NCBI RefSeq assembly: GCF_963667045.1
Contig: NZ_OY762934.1
Coordinates: 1,357,501-1,421,500 of the forward strand
Source: an uncultured Cohaesibacter sp.
Lineage (GTDB): Bacteria > Pseudomonadota > Alphaproteobacteria > Rhizobiales > Cohaesibacteraceae
Reading direction: 5' to 3'
Length of the DNA: 64,000 nt
How positions within the stretch are numbered: the first letter of the stretch is position 1; each line of letters starts with the position of its first letter. Of this stretch, positions 26,190 through 35,056 are shown piece after piece. The notes under the pieces were generated by a model that made no database searches, was not told the DNA's origin, and saw only the letters and a list, made by a program, of their open reading frames with translations. Position numbers and translations under genes: made by a program.

Positions 26190-27371
26190 ATGGATCAGAG
26201 CAACGATTTCGCCTCCCTTGCCGATTTGGAAAAAACCAAGGAAGAAATGATCGCCAACCGGCGGCATATTCACCAGAACCCTGAGCTTTCGCACGAAGAA
26301 GCCAAGACTGCAGCCTTTGTTGCCGGGAAGCTCAAGGACTGGGGCTATGAGGTTGCCGAGAATATCGGCGGCCATGGCATCGTGGCCCGTCTCAAGGTTG
26401 GGGAAGGCAGCAAGAGCCTTGCCATCCGCGCCGACATGGACGCCTTGCCGATCACCGAAGAAACCGGTCTCGACCATGCCAGCCAGAATGAAGGCGTCAT
26501 GCATGCCTGTGGTCACGATGGCCACACGGCCGTTCTGATGGGCGCGGCGGAATATCTCGCCCGCACCAAACGGTTCAACGGCACCCTGAACCTGATCTTC
26601 CAGCCGGCAGAGGAAAGCCCGGTCAAGAGCGGGGCCGAGCGGATGATCGAGGACGGGTTGCTGGAACGCTTTCCGTTCGACTGCATCTACGGCCTGCACA
26701 ATCATCCCGGCGCGCCGATCGGGCAGATCATGCTGCGTGACGGACCAGCCATGGCAGGCGCCGACATGATCGACATCACCGTGCGTGGCAAGGGCGGCCA
26801 TGGGGCCCGTCCGCAGGAGACCATTGACCCGGTAGTCACCGCCTGTCACATCGCCATTGGTCTGCAGACCATCGTTTCGCGCAACATTGATCCGTTCCAG
26901 CCAGCCGTGATCACCATCGGCGCCATTCATGGCGGCAAGGCACCGAATGTCATTCCTGAAGAGGTTGTGATGCGCGTGACCCTTCGCACCTTTGACCAGA
27001 AAGTGCGCGACCACGCCAAGAAGCGGATCGTCGAAATGTCCCAGTCCATCGCCGAGGGCTTCGGAGCAACGGCAAGGGTGGATATTCCACACGGGCTACC
27101 GGTGGTGGTCAACTCGACCGCAGAAATGGAGTTTGCGAGGGAAGTGGCGATCGAACTCGTTGGCGAGGAAGGCATTGCCGAATTCCCGATCAGCTCGGGC
27201 AGCGAGGACTTCGCCCATTATCTGGCCCACAAGCCGGGCTGCTTCATTCGCGTCGGCAACGGTGTCGATTCGGCTGCGCTGCACAATCCGAAGTTCAACT
27301 TTGCCGATGACATGTTGCCGGTTGGGGCAGCCCTGTGGTCACGCCTTGCGGAACGTTATCTGCAAGGCTGA
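26190..27371 (+). CDS. M20-family amidohydrolase (hippurate / N-acyl-amino-acid hydrolase type)
   Basis: A 393-residue protein of the M20D branch. The metal-binding blocks are MHACGHDGHTAVLMGAA (near 108-124), the PAEE pair (near 145), GLHNHPGAP and the C-terminal HxxxC-like region SSGSEDFAHYLAHKPGCF. The dimerisation lid is inserted at about 190-305. These cytoplasmic di-metal enzymes cut N-acyl groups from amino acids or related small amides. AAAGGAAC lies ahead of ATG 26190. It stands alone with a terminator after it. Confidence 0.92.
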   Translation: MDQSNDFASLADLEKTKEEMIANRRHIHQNPELSHEEAKTAAFVAGKLKDWGYEVAENIGGHGIVARLKVGEGSKSLAIRADMDALPITEETGLDHASQNEGVMHACGHDGHTAVLMGAAEYLARTKRFNGTLNLIFQPAEESPVKSGAERMIEDGLLERFPFDCIYGLHNHPGAPIGQIMLRDGPAMAGADMIDITVRGKGGHGARPQETIDPVVTACHIAIGLQTIVSRNIDPFQPAVITIGAIHGGKAPNVIPEEVVMRVTLRTFDQKVRDHAKKRIVEMSQSIAEGFGATARVDIPHGLPVVVNSTAEMEFAREVAIELVGEEGIAEFPISSGSEDFAHYLAHKPGCFIRVGNGVDSAALHNPKFNFADDMLPVGAALWSRLAERYLQG

Positions 27372-27408
27372 TCCGCGTTTCGCCCCAGACAACGCAACAA
27401 GACATTGC

Positions 27409-27444
27409 GCCAGCCTCTCTCACCCACCGAGGGGCTGGCCTTTT
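27409..27444 (+). terminator. terminator of the amidohydrolase gene
   Basis: An 11-bp stem with one G-U pair (27409-27419 against 27429-27439), followed by CTTTTC. It touches the end of the convergent GGDEF-EAL gene. Confidence 0.82.
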
Positions 27445-29462
27445 CATGATACCAGAGCGCGCGGTTTGATCGTTGCTGGCTCGCAGGCATCACCCCCCGG
27501 AGCATAGCTCTTTCGGCCTGACAGCATTGCATCAAGCTCGTCTGCCGGGACCGGAGGCGACCAATAGAAGCCCTGCACGAACCGGCCACCAAGTCCGGTG
27601 ATGACAGCCAGTTCCTCGGCAGTTTCCACCCCTTCGACAATGCATTCCACCCCCATGTCACGGCTGAGCGCCAGCAATGATTTAACGATCTTGTAGCTTG
27701 CAGGCTTCTTGTCGAGATCGGAGACAAAACTGCGGTCGATCTTGATCGTGGTCAGGGGGAAGGCGTGCAGCTGTGTGAGGCTCGAAAAGCCGGTGCCGAA
27801 ATCATCAAGCGATATGCCGCACCCCAGTGTCTTGAGGGCCGAGACGGCGGCTCTTGTCTGCGCCACGTTGCCCATGGCTGCCGTTTCCGTGATTTCAAAA
27901 TCAATGCGGCGCGGATCGACCCGACTGTGCATGACCACCGCTGCCAGCTTGGCAACCCGCTCCACCGAACTGACATCATGGGCAGACAGGTTGAAGGACA
28001 GGTTGACGTCCCTTGGCCAGCCCTCTGCTACGGCAAGCGCCTTTTTCAGCAGGATGAGGGTGAGCTCCCCGACCTTGCCGCTGCGTTCGGCGATGGGGAT
28101 GAAGACGGACGGAGGCACCGAACCGACCATGGGACTCTCCCAGCGGGCCAGAGCCTCGAATGCGGCGACCTGATGGGACAAGGTATCGATGATGGGCTGG
28201 AAAAGAACGGTCAGTTCCTTTTCCAGATCCGCCGTCCTGATTGCCTGTTCAATCATGCTGCGGGTTTCCAGCTCGTGCGCCTGTTCCTTGGCAAACAGGC
28301 TCGGATAGCCGCGATTGGTCCGCTTGTTCTGGTAGAGCGCATAGTCGGCGCATTCGTAAAGCTCGTGCTGGGTCTGGGCCACGTCGGGATAGACAGCGTA
28401 GCCAATGGAGCCTGAAATACTGATCCGGACATTTTCCAGAAAGAAGGGCTTGCGGAGCACCGAGCAGATCCTCTCACCCATCAACAGCAGCTCTGCATTG
28501 GAATTGTGTGACCTGACGAGCAGGGCAAACTCATCGCCACCGAGGCGGGAGACCAGCACATTGCTGCCCAGAATCCCTTTTAATCGCTCGGCCACCTGCT
28601 TCAACAACTCGTCACCGATGTTGTGGCCGTGCAGATCGTTGACCGCCTTGAACCCGTCGAGATCCAGAATACCAACTGCAAGGCGCCGACTGGTCCTCTT
28701 GGCAAAAGCGATTTCATCGCTGAGATTATTGAAGAAAAGGCGGCGGTTGGGCAATCCCGTCAGACTGTCCAGATTGGCGAGGGTCTGATTGTGCTCACTG
28801 GCCTTCTGCAACGCGACCTTGGAATAGACTGCTTCCCTGAAATGGCGCGATTGCACATAGACAACGGTCAACTGCATGGCCGAAGCGACTGCCAGATTGA
28901 TCCCCATGGTCATCAGCGCCGCGTCACCGGTCAGCAACAACCGCCCGATAAGCGGAATATAGACGATGATGGCAACCTGATAGGCAGCAATGCGCAGATG
29001 CATCAGGAAGACAACGATGCAGATCCCGGAAATCGCCATGAAGTAGGCGATATTGACACGAACAGCATGGTCTCCGACCTCAAACAGCGTGAGGGCCCAA
29101 CTGGAAACGATAATCGGCAACACGCCACCGAGCAGTCTGGTTCTGGCCATCGCCTTTCTGGCCTGCCCGATCGTCATGAATCGGGATCGCGTGCTGGTCC
29201 AGTGAACAATGCGCAGAACCGCAAAGACGGTAAAGACAACCGGCACGGAAAATGTCAGCCAGGCCGGAGCGCAGTCCTTGCTGGTTAGAGCCGCCCCCCA
29301 AATCGAGGTCAAAAAGATGACGTGGATCAGAGGCAGATAGCGGGAGCAGGCTTCATATTGTGCCTGAACAATTTCAGGCCCGTTTTCGCGAGACCGAATG
29401 TAATATAGATCCCAGATCTTGTTGAATATTTTGGCGATCAAGGTTCCGCCCTCTGCACTCAT
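27444..29462 (-). CDS. membrane diguanylate cyclase / phosphodiesterase (GGDEF-EAL)
   Basis: About 672 residues from ATG 29462; a TTG at 29501 is possible but has no ribosome-binding site. The N-terminal 220 residues have six or so hydrophobic segments forming a membrane sensor like those of MHYT/7TM-type input modules, but no named motif. The GGDEF domain (about 240-400) has an intact SRLGGDEFALLV active site. The EAL domain (about 415-665) has intact FEALARWESP, DDFGTGFSSL and KIDRSFV motifs. Both synthesis and breakdown of cyclic di-GMP are therefore possible. It is a single-gene unit. Confidence 0.94.
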   Translation of the reverse strand: MSAEGGTLIAKIFNKIWDLYYIRSRENGPEIVQAQYEACSRYLPLIHVIFLTSIWGAALTSKDCAPAWLTFSVPVVFTVFAVLRIVHWTSTRSRFMTIGQARKAMARTRLLGGVLPIIVSSWALTLFEVGDHAVRVNIAYFMAISGICIVVFLMHLRIAAYQVAIIVYIPLIGRLLLTGDAALMTMGINLAVASAMQLTVVYVQSRHFREAVYSKVALQKASEHNQTLANLDSLTGLPNRRLFFNNLSDEIAFAKRTSRRLAVGILDLDGFKAVNDLHGHNIGDELLKQVAERLKGILGSNVLVSRLGGDEFALLVRSHNSNAELLLMGERICSVLRKPFFLENVRISISGSIGYAVYPDVAQTQHELYECADYALYQNKRTNRGYPSLFAKEQAHELETRSMIEQAIRTADLEKELTVLFQPIIDTLSHQVAAFEALARWESPMVGSVPPSVFIPIAERSGKVGELTLILLKKALAVAEGWPRDVNLSFNLSAHDVSSVERVAKLAAVVMHSRVDPRRIDFEITETAAMGNVAQTRAAVSALKTLGCGISLDDFGTGFSSLTQLHAFPLTTIKIDRSFVSDLDKKPASYKIVKSLLALSRDMGVECIVEGVETAEELAVITGLGGRFVQGFYWSPPVPADELDAMLSGRKSYAPGGDACEPATIKPRALVS

Positions 29463-29765
29463 CCCAATGAAATTCGAGGGTAGAGAGTAAGGGTAAATCA
29501 ATCATTGCGTGCCTAGCTAATTTTGGCCCACCTATACTAAAATAGTAGATACGAGCAACAAACTCGCTCCATTTTCTCTTTAAATGTCAAAAACATAGTC
29601 ACTTTTGCCAATCGCATTAAACAGGAATTCTGACCATCATTTTGTCCTCCCACATTGGCAATAAAAAAGCGCAACCCGATGTCGCGCTTTTTCTGATGCT
29701 CATATCCGATGCCATTCCGTTGCAGTTTCCAGTTGATCTGGCCAACAGGCCAGGAAACGGACATA
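29463..29765. other. intergenic region with terminator
   Basis: About 300 bases upstream of the GGDEF-EAL gene and downstream of the OmpA/HHH operon, both on the minus strand. Apart from the terminator at 29664-29692, I see an AT-rich stretch (29515-29600) suitable for a promoter but no clear hexamer pair. Confidence 0.35.
29664..29692. terminator. terminator of the OmpA / HHH operon
   Basis: AAAAAGCGC (29664-29672) pairs with GCGCTTTTT (29684-29692), with A-runs and T-runs giving U-tracts in both directions. It lies about 75 bases after the stop at 29766. Confidence 0.82.
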
Positions 29766-30662
29766 TCAGCTTCTGGAGCTTTCCACTTCCCCCTTGGCAA
29801 CGCGCATGGAGAAAGCAGTCGCCTGACCGGAGGACAGCAGTTTGGCCTGTGCCACCCAGTTCTCGCGATCGATCCGCCCCTTGAAGCTGAGAAAGGTCGA
29901 GACATAGTTGATCTCGCCGCGATCCCAGTCGGCAATCTGCTTGAAATGGTAGATGCCCATGGCGTTGAGCTTGCCTTCAATCACCTTGCCAATGCCCTTG
30001 ATCTGCTTGAGATCATCGGCCTTGCCCTCAATGGGGCTTTCAAGGGCCAGCGGTCTGGTTCCAACGGCCTCGGCCTTTTCTTCAGCCGTTGCCCCCTTTG
30101 GCAGGGCCGCTAGGGCCTTTTCGAGCTTCTGCTCCTCGGTCTTGGCTTCGGTTTCGCTGACCTCGCCAGACAGTGCGGCCGCAGGATTTGGCGCATCTTT
30201 TGGCGCGTCCTCTTGCCCTTCTGGGGCTTTATCAAGAAGCCCCTCGCCGGCCATGCCTTCGGCGACCTTGGTCGGGTCGACGCTGGTGTCATATGTCCTG
30301 ATTTCGGACGCCTTCACCTCGGTGCCGGCTGCGGACGCGGGTTCCTCGACCGGAACCACGCTCTGCTCGGCAGGTAACGGCTCCTCCCTGCCACCGGGCA
30401 CCGGCGCACCGGTCATCGCCACAGAGGCAACAGCGGCGCTGTCGGCTTCTGCAACGGCTTCCCCTTCAGCTGCCGCAAGCGGGAAATCCTCGGCAGCCTT
30501 GCGGGCTGCCGCCGCGGCAGGGTCGTAGAGGGCTTCAGCCCGGTTGGTCAGGTCCTGTCCCTGCTTGCTGGCCAGAAAGGCCCTGAGAGCACAGCCAAGC
30601 AAAGCGCCGATGATGACGGCCAGTATGATGAGCAGCAGTTCCTGCCCGATTAACGCGGTCAT
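29766..30662 (-). CDS. membrane-anchored helix-hairpin-helix protein (complex-I 41-kDa-like domain)
   Basis: A 298-residue protein. One N-terminal membrane helix (residues 8-30, ELLLIILAVIIGALLGCAL) is followed by about 180 residues of Ala/Glu/Pro-rich low-complexity linker. A conserved C-terminal domain (about 215-285) contains the HhH turn LKQIKGIGKVIEGKLNAMG, HFKQIADWDRGEI and FKGRIDRENWVAQAK. This domain recurs in alphaproteobacteria, often annotated as NADH dehydrogenase subunit E-like or 41-kDa-like. HhH turns usually bind DNA or protein non-specifically. GGGAGAG precedes ATG 30662, eleven bases after the stop of the 37-residue gene. Confidence 0.82.
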   Translation of the reverse strand: MTALIGQELLLIILAVIIGALLGCALRAFLASKQGQDLTNRAEALYDPAAAAARKAAEDFPLAAAEGEAVAEADSAAVASVAMTGAPVPGGREEPLPAEQSVVPVEEPASAAGTEVKASEIRTYDTSVDPTKVAEGMAGEGLLDKAPEGQEDAPKDAPNPAAALSGEVSETEAKTEEQKLEKALAALPKGATAEEKAEAVGTRPLALESPIEGKADDLKQIKGIGKVIEGKLNAMGIYHFKQIADWDRGEINYVSTFLSFKGRIDRENWVAQAKLLSSGQATAFSMRVAKGEVESSRS

Positions 30663-30673
30663 GGCACTCTCCC

Positions 30674-30787
30674 TCAGTGTTTTGCTTTGTCTTGGTCTTG
30701 CGGTTCACAGGCGAACCAGCCGATGATCGCTCCAAGGACAACGCCCAACAGGAGCAACGGATAGAGATTTGCAATAAGATATCCCAT
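30674..30787 (-). CDS. 37-residue single-helix membrane peptide
   Basis: A short frame between the OmpA gene (18 bases away) and the HHH gene (11 bases away), all on the minus strand. It begins MGYLIANLYPLLLLGVVLGA and ends in FACEPQDQDKAKH: one membrane helix with a short charged tail. Its hydrophobic segment resembles the anchor of the neighbouring HHH protein (both LLL..GxxxGxxxG-like). Tight packing on both sides supports it as a real gene; it may be a subunit that pairs with the HHH anchor. The ribosome-binding site is weak. Confidence 0.65.
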   Translation of the reverse strand: MGYLIANLYPLLLLGVVLGAIIGWFACEPQDQDKAKH

Positions 30788-30805
30788 GTTCAAACTCCTG
30801 ATGGT

Positions 30806-32272
30806 CTATTGCTGCAGAATGATAAATTCGATGCGGCGGTTCTTTGCCTTGCCTTCCGGGGTGTCGTTGTCGGCCACCGGCTGGCTCTCGCCAAAACCTT
30901 TGGCCTCCAGACGATCCGGACTGAGGCCCGCACTCCCCAGATAGGCAACGACCGCACCGGCACGCTTTTCCGAAAGAGTGAGGTTGGCAGCATCATCCCC
31001 GTCACTATCCGTATAGCCTTCAACCAGTATACGGCTTTCCGGGCAGCGGTGGGCGGTAAAGACCAACCCGTCGAGAAGACCAAAGGAATCGGATGAAATG
31101 GTCGCCTCGCCGCTGTCGAACAGAATGGTGTTCTGTTCCAGTGCTCCGCGCATCAGGGCCTGACAGCGATCCGCATCGACAGCCTCTCCCGGCGCACTGA
31201 CGGTCAGTTGCGGGCTGAAGGCGACGGAGGCAGGCAGCGCCGCCTTGAGCGAGGCCTGCAGCTGTTCAAGAGCCCCATCATAGAAGGCGCTGCCGCTGAG
31301 GGTCAGCCCATCGCTTGACAATCTGGCCTCGCCTCTGTCAAGCCGACTGACAGCCTGAAGCACAGCGGTTGTAATCCTGTTGTAGTCATCGGTGCGAAGA
31401 CCGGCGATCTCTTCGCCGGGCCGCACCGACATCGTGTCCGCGACAGCGCCAAATCCGAATTTGCGGCGCGCCTGAGCGAGGATATCATCCTTGATGGCCT
31501 GACTGGGAACAGCACCGTTGAGCACCACACCGTCAGAGGATCTGGCAATCGCGAAACCGTCAATCGACGTTGCTGCGCTCGCATCAGACGCCGTGGGTTC
31601 AGATGCCGCCAGTTGAGGCTCGGAGATCTGGAAGTCAACGCTGATGCTACCCAAATCGGCCTTGGTCAGCGTCTCCTGCAGCTTCTTGTAAAGAGAAAGA
31701 CCTTCAGGGCTTGCATCAAGCGCGCCGGAAATGGTCAGCTTGCCGTCAATCAGCATCGCCTTGCCTTCTGGCAGGTCGGCCAGCAAAGCTGCTGCCAGCG
31801 CGACCGCCTTGTCAATTTCCTTGGGGGCGCCGCGTGCTGCGGTGACATTGTCGATGTCGAGATCCATGCCCGTCATCGCAGCCGATATTTCCGCCGGAGC
31901 CTTTTTCAGAACATCATAGGGCAGATAACCGATCATCGTGAGGGTATTGCCCTTGCGGCTCAGCCCCCAGGTGTAGGGGCTCTGAGCGGCGAGAAGGTCG
32001 GTCTTGTCCTTGACGATCCGAACGCCCCACTCGGCCAGCAACAGTTCGGAGGCCCATTCGGATACCCCTTCTTCCGGTGCCGTGCCGGTCAGTGTCGCAT
32101 CGCGGCCATTGAAGGAAACAGAAGCCCAATCCATATCCTTGGCTTCCAGAATCCCCAAGGCTCTGCCGGTGAGGTCTGCTTCGATCTTTTCGGTTTCGCC
32201 GTAAAGGGAAAGCCCGGCAACCGCGGCAACCGCCAGCGCACCGGGGATCAACCAGCTTTTCAGCAATGACAT
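30806..32272 (-). CDS. OmpA-family protein with BON-like repeats
   Basis: A 488-residue protein. An N-terminal membrane anchor or uncleaved signal (LIPGALAVAAVAGLSLYG) is followed by several repeats with the BON-like pattern 'short helix, strand, LTGTAPEEG / LSGSAFYDG', at roughly 30-90, 150-200 and 280-350. An OmpA_C peptidoglycan-binding domain fills residues 375-485: NTILFDSGEATISSD, ILVEGYTDSDGDD, the LSEKRAGAVVAYL helix and NRRIEF. BON domains bind membranes or phospholipid, so the protein probably bridges inner membrane and cell wall. AGGAAGGAA lies before ATG 32272. First gene of a three-gene operon. Confidence 0.88.
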   Translation of the reverse strand: MSLLKSWLIPGALAVAAVAGLSLYGETEKIEADLTGRALGILEAKDMDWASVSFNGRDATLTGTAPEEGVSEWASELLLAEWGVRIVKDKTDLLAAQSPYTWGLSRKGNTLTMIGYLPYDVLKKAPAEISAAMTGMDLDIDNVTAARGAPKEIDKAVALAAALLADLPEGKAMLIDGKLTISGALDASPEGLSLYKKLQETLTKADLGSISVDFQISEPQLAASEPTASDASAATSIDGFAIARSSDGVVLNGAVPSQAIKDDILAQARRKFGFGAVADTMSVRPGEEIAGLRTDDYNRITTAVLQAVSRLDRGEARLSSDGLTLSGSAFYDGALEQLQASLKAALPASVAFSPQLTVSAPGEAVDADRCQALMRGALEQNTILFDSGEATISSDSFGLLDGLVFTAHRCPESRILVEGYTDSDGDDAANLTLSEKRAGAVVAYLGSAGLSPDRLEAKGFGESQPVADNDTPEGKAKNRRIEFIILQQ

Positions 32273-32554
32273 TGTGGCAATTCCTTCCTATGATCCACTG
32301 GGCATCCGTCGGATGTCGTCGGTGACGGAAGTGGAACCCAATCCTTGGCAGAGTATCCCAGCAATCTTTCAGGACCAAGACCATGAGCTGCACAGCAGGA
32401 CGAAATTTACGGTTTATTCAACTTTTTGACTGTGCGAGGGTGTTGCTGCCCGCTTCTACAACCAAGTCTTTGTAGCCTCAGGTACTGATTTGACGCCCTA
32501 CAGGCAATTCCCCTCCCCTTTCTTCAATCATTCCAGACAGTTCACGACAGCTTG

Positions 32555-33784
32555 ATGACAGATCAGACCCTCTCGAAAGCCCAAGCCAGACGCATCGCCC
32601 TCAGAGCGCAGGGGTTTCTGCCGCAAAGGCGGAGCCTCAAACGGGTGGACAAGCGCCATCTTGACGGAGTTTTCGAACAGGTTTCCCTGTTGCAGATCGA
32701 CTCGGTCAACGTGCTGGATCGCGCCCACTATCTAACCCTGTTTGCCCGCCTTGGTGCCTATGACAAGGCCACGGTCGACCGCCATTTGCACGGGGTTTCA
32801 AAAACGGGAGCACAAAAGGGCTATTTCGAATATTGGGGGCATGAGGCATCGCTGCTGCCCGTCAGCCTCTATCCGGCGCTCGCATGGCGCATGGAGCGGG
32901 CCCGCCAGCATCAGGGCGTCTGGGGCAAGCTTTCGCGTTACGCAAAAGAGAACCCGGGTGTCATCGATTCCGTGCTGGAAGAGATCAGAGCGCGTGGTCC
33001 GCTGTGCGTATCGGATCTGGAACGGCGCGGCAGTCGCTCGGGCTCGTGGTGGGGCTGGAATGACAGCAAGATCGCGCTGGAGTTCCTGTTCTGGTGCGGG
33101 CATATCGTTGCGGCGGGGCGACAGAATTTCACCCGCTACTATGATCTGCCCGAGCGCGTACTGCCCGCAGCCATTCTCGGACAACCGGCTCTCGATACCC
33201 ATGATGCGCACCGTCAGTTGATGGCGCTGGCGGCCAAGTCCCACGGAATCGGTTCGGAGAAATGCCTGAGGGACTATTTCCGCCTTTCCACGGAAGATGC
33301 GCGACAGGCCCTCGACAGTCTCCTGGAAGAAGGCGTTGTCGAACCGGTCGAGGTGGAAGGGTGGCAGGGGCCGCTCTACCGGCACAAGGAAGCCAGTCTT
33401 CCGGCCCGCGCCACCTGTCAGGCATTGCTGGCCCCGTTTGATTCCCTCGTCTGGTATCGCGATCGGGTGGAAGCCCTGTTCGACTTCCGATATCGCATCG
33501 AAATATACGTACCGAAAGAGAAAAGGCAGTATGGCTATTATGTCCTGCCCTTCCTGATGGGAGACAGGCTGGTGGCACGGCTTGACCTCAAGGCCAACCG
33601 GCAGGAAAGCATTCTCGAAGTGTTTGCCGCCCATGGCGAACAGGGTATCGACAAGGGCAAGGTGGCCGACGCTCTGGCGACAGAGCTGGCGCTGATGGCA
33701 GGATGGATGGGGCTTGAGGCTATTCGCGTGGGCACAGATGGCGATCTGTCCGGCTCGCTGGGAGAGGCAGTCAACAGACTGTAA
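32555..33784 (+). CDS. YcaQ/AlkX-type winged-helix DNA glycosylase
   Basis: A 409-residue protein (ATG 32555) of the HTH_42 family. These proteins are built from tandem winged helices and open DNA crosslinks or excise bulky alkylated bases. The catalytic motif near residue 40 reads QIDSVNVLDRAHYLTLFARL. The Gln-hydrophobic-Asp form is that of the YcaQ/AlkX branch, as opposed to the Gln-x-Gln of AlkZ antibiotic-resistance enzymes. Other conserved stretches are YFEYWGHEASLLP, GPLCVSDLERRGSRSGSWWGW and LLAPFDSLVWYRDRVEALFDF. It acts on DNA in the cytoplasm. Single gene. Confidence 0.9.
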   Translation: MTDQTLSKAQARRIALRAQGFLPQRRSLKRVDKRHLDGVFEQVSLLQIDSVNVLDRAHYLTLFARLGAYDKATVDRHLHGVSKTGAQKGYFEYWGHEASLLPVSLYPALAWRMERARQHQGVWGKLSRYAKENPGVIDSVLEEIRARGPLCVSDLERRGSRSGSWWGWNDSKIALEFLFWCGHIVAAGRQNFTRYYDLPERVLPAAILGQPALDTHDAHRQLMALAAKSHGIGSEKCLRDYFRLSTEDARQALDSLLEEGVVEPVEVEGWQGPLYRHKEASLPARATCQALLAPFDSLVWYRDRVEALFDFRYRIEIYVPKEKRQYGYYVLPFLMGDRLVARLDLKANRQESILEVFAAHGEQGIDKGKVADALATELALMAGWMGLEAIRVGTDGDLSGSLGEAVNRL

Positions 33785-33792
33785 TCGTCATC

Positions 33793-33835
33793 ATGCGCGG
33801 ATCACTTTTTCGTTAAAAGTCATGATCCCGCGCAT
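33793..33835. terminator. long hairpin between convergent genes
   Basis: An outer helix, ATGCGCGG-ATC (33793-33803) with GAT-CCGCGCAT (33824-33835), has one bulged base. The inner helix is ACTTTT/AAAAGT (33804-33809, 33815-33820). It sits between the stop codons of the glycosylase gene and the Cys-rich peptide. There is no outer U-tract, so it may act as a 3'-end stabiliser or weak terminator. Confidence 0.5.
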
Positions 33836-33850
33836 CCGCGCTTGTGGCTG

Positions 33851-33994
33851 TTACTTGTTGCAGGTGCAGCAGCAGGCAGACGGGGCGATCAGGGTGCAGA
33901 CAACGGACCGGAAGGCATCACGGCAAAGACCGTAAGCTTCACGGGAGAGTTTGAGACGCGAAACTCTTGCACTGGCAATTGTATAGCTCGACAT
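33851..33994 (-). CDS. 47-residue Cys-rich small protein
   Basis: A frame from ATG 33994 to TAA 33851, with AAGGAG seven bases before the start, one of the best ribosome-binding sites in the window. The N-terminal half is a basic amphipathic segment (SARVSRLKLSREAYGLCRD). The C-terminal end has four Cys in five positions within SACCCTCNK, plus Cys at 24 and 33, six in total. This could be a metal-binding peptide or a precursor for modification or disulfide formation. No modification enzyme or transporter is adjacent, so I give no function. It is convergent with the glycosylase gene and divergent from the HAD gene. Confidence 0.7.
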   Translation of the reverse strand: MSSYTIASARVSRLKLSREAYGLCRDAFRSVVCTLIAPSACCCTCNK

Positions 33995-34176
33995 GGTTCA
34001 GCTCCTTAGCGGATTTTTTGGTTTTGATTTAAAGCAACTCTAAACTAGATCATCAGCATCCACAAGCGCTCAGACATGATCCAAATCGCATGTTTGGTAT
34101 GAGCCATATCTATGATAAGCCTCTGAAGGAATTCCATCCCCCGCATCTCCCCGCTTTTCAAGAAAGACAACTCCCC

Positions 34177-34815
34177 ATGAACAAGCTGGACCTTGACCGC
34201 ATTCAATGCGTCATCTTCGATCTGGACGGCACCTTGGTCGATAGCGAAATCCTGAGCCTGCAAGGCTATTGTGACACGGTGCCCGATCTGGACTGGGACG
34301 TGAACTATATGGTCGCCAACCTGCGCGGCGTGCAATTTCACAAGATTGTCGAAGCGATGGAAGGTCGGGTCGGCCACAAACTGGCAGACGATTATGAAAC
34401 CACCTACCGCGCCCATGTGGCCGAGCTGTTCGAAGCCGGTCTGAAGGCCTATCCGGATGTGCTGGAGGTGGTTCCGGCCCTCAAGATCGCCAAATGCATC
34501 GCCTCGGCAGGCCCCATCAAGAAAATGCGCCACTCGCTGGGCCTCACGGGCCTACTGCCGCATTTTGAAGGTCGCCTGTTCAGCTCCTATGACGTGAAAC
34601 TCTGGAAACCGGATCCGGGCCTCTTCCTCTATGCCGCCAAGTCGATGGGCTTTGCTCCGGAAAACTGTCTGGTGGTCGAGGACAGCGAAGTGGGGATCGA
34701 GGCAGCCCGGCGGGCCGGTATGCAGCACATGTTGCATGTGCCGGAGGGCCACGAGGTCTATGAAGGCTATGACGGAGCCGTGCTGCATCGCTATCGCGAC
34801 CTGCCCCTGAGCTAA
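34177..34815 (+). CDS. HAD-superfamily phosphatase (subfamily IA, PGP/beta-PGM-like)
   Basis: About 212 residues from ATG 34177; an in-frame ATG at 34099 would add a tail outside the fold. HAD motif I is FDLDGTLVDSE (nucleophile and acid Asp), motif II is the Ser in CIASAGPIKKMR, motif III is the Lys in VKLWKPDPGLFLYAAK, and motif IV is VVEDSEVGIEAARRAG. A helical cap between motifs I and II fits subfamily IA, small-molecule sugar-phosphate phosphatases such as phosphoglycolate phosphatase. The cognate substrate cannot be read. It may be co-transcribed with the small membrane protein and hydroxyacid dehydrogenase that follow. Confidence 0.9.
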   Translation: MNKLDLDRIQCVIFDLDGTLVDSEILSLQGYCDTVPDLDWDVNYMVANLRGVQFHKIVEAMEGRVGHKLADDYETTYRAHVAELFEAGLKAYPDVLEVVPALKIAKCIASAGPIKKMRHSLGLTGLLPHFEGRLFSSYDVKLWKPDPGLFLYAAKSMGFAPENCLVVEDSEVGIEAARRAGMQHMLHVPEGHEVYEGYDGAVLHRYRDLPLS

Positions 34816-34837
34816 CAACGCAAGAGGACCAGAAAAA

Positions 34838-35023
34838 ATGCCTGAAACGCCCCCGGAACTGGATCTGGCACCCGATAAACCCGGCCTGACAAAGGGAAAG
34901 GCAGGGCCAAAGAGGGCGCGTCAACGGATGGAGCAGTTCGACAGGGACACCCACGACAAGCTTATAGCCGTGCTTGTCTGCGTCGTCTTGCTCGGCGCAT
35001 TCTTTCTGTATATTCAGAGCTGA
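34838..35023 (+). CDS. 61-residue single-helix membrane protein
   Basis: AAGAGG lies ahead of ATG 34838, 22 bases after the HAD gene. The first 40 residues are polar and basic (TKGKAGPKRARQRMEQ) and residues 42-59 form one C-terminal membrane helix (LIAVLVCVVLLGAFFLYI), a tail-anchored layout. No family was recognised. Its position between the HAD phosphatase and a dehydrogenase, with gaps of 22 and 33 bases, indicates one operon. Confidence 0.7.
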   Translation: MPETPPELDLAPDKPGLTKGKAGPKRARQRMEQFDRDTHDKLIAVLVCVVLLGAFFLYIQS

Positions 35024-35056
35024 CCAGTCAAAACCATAACAAGACGAACGAACACC

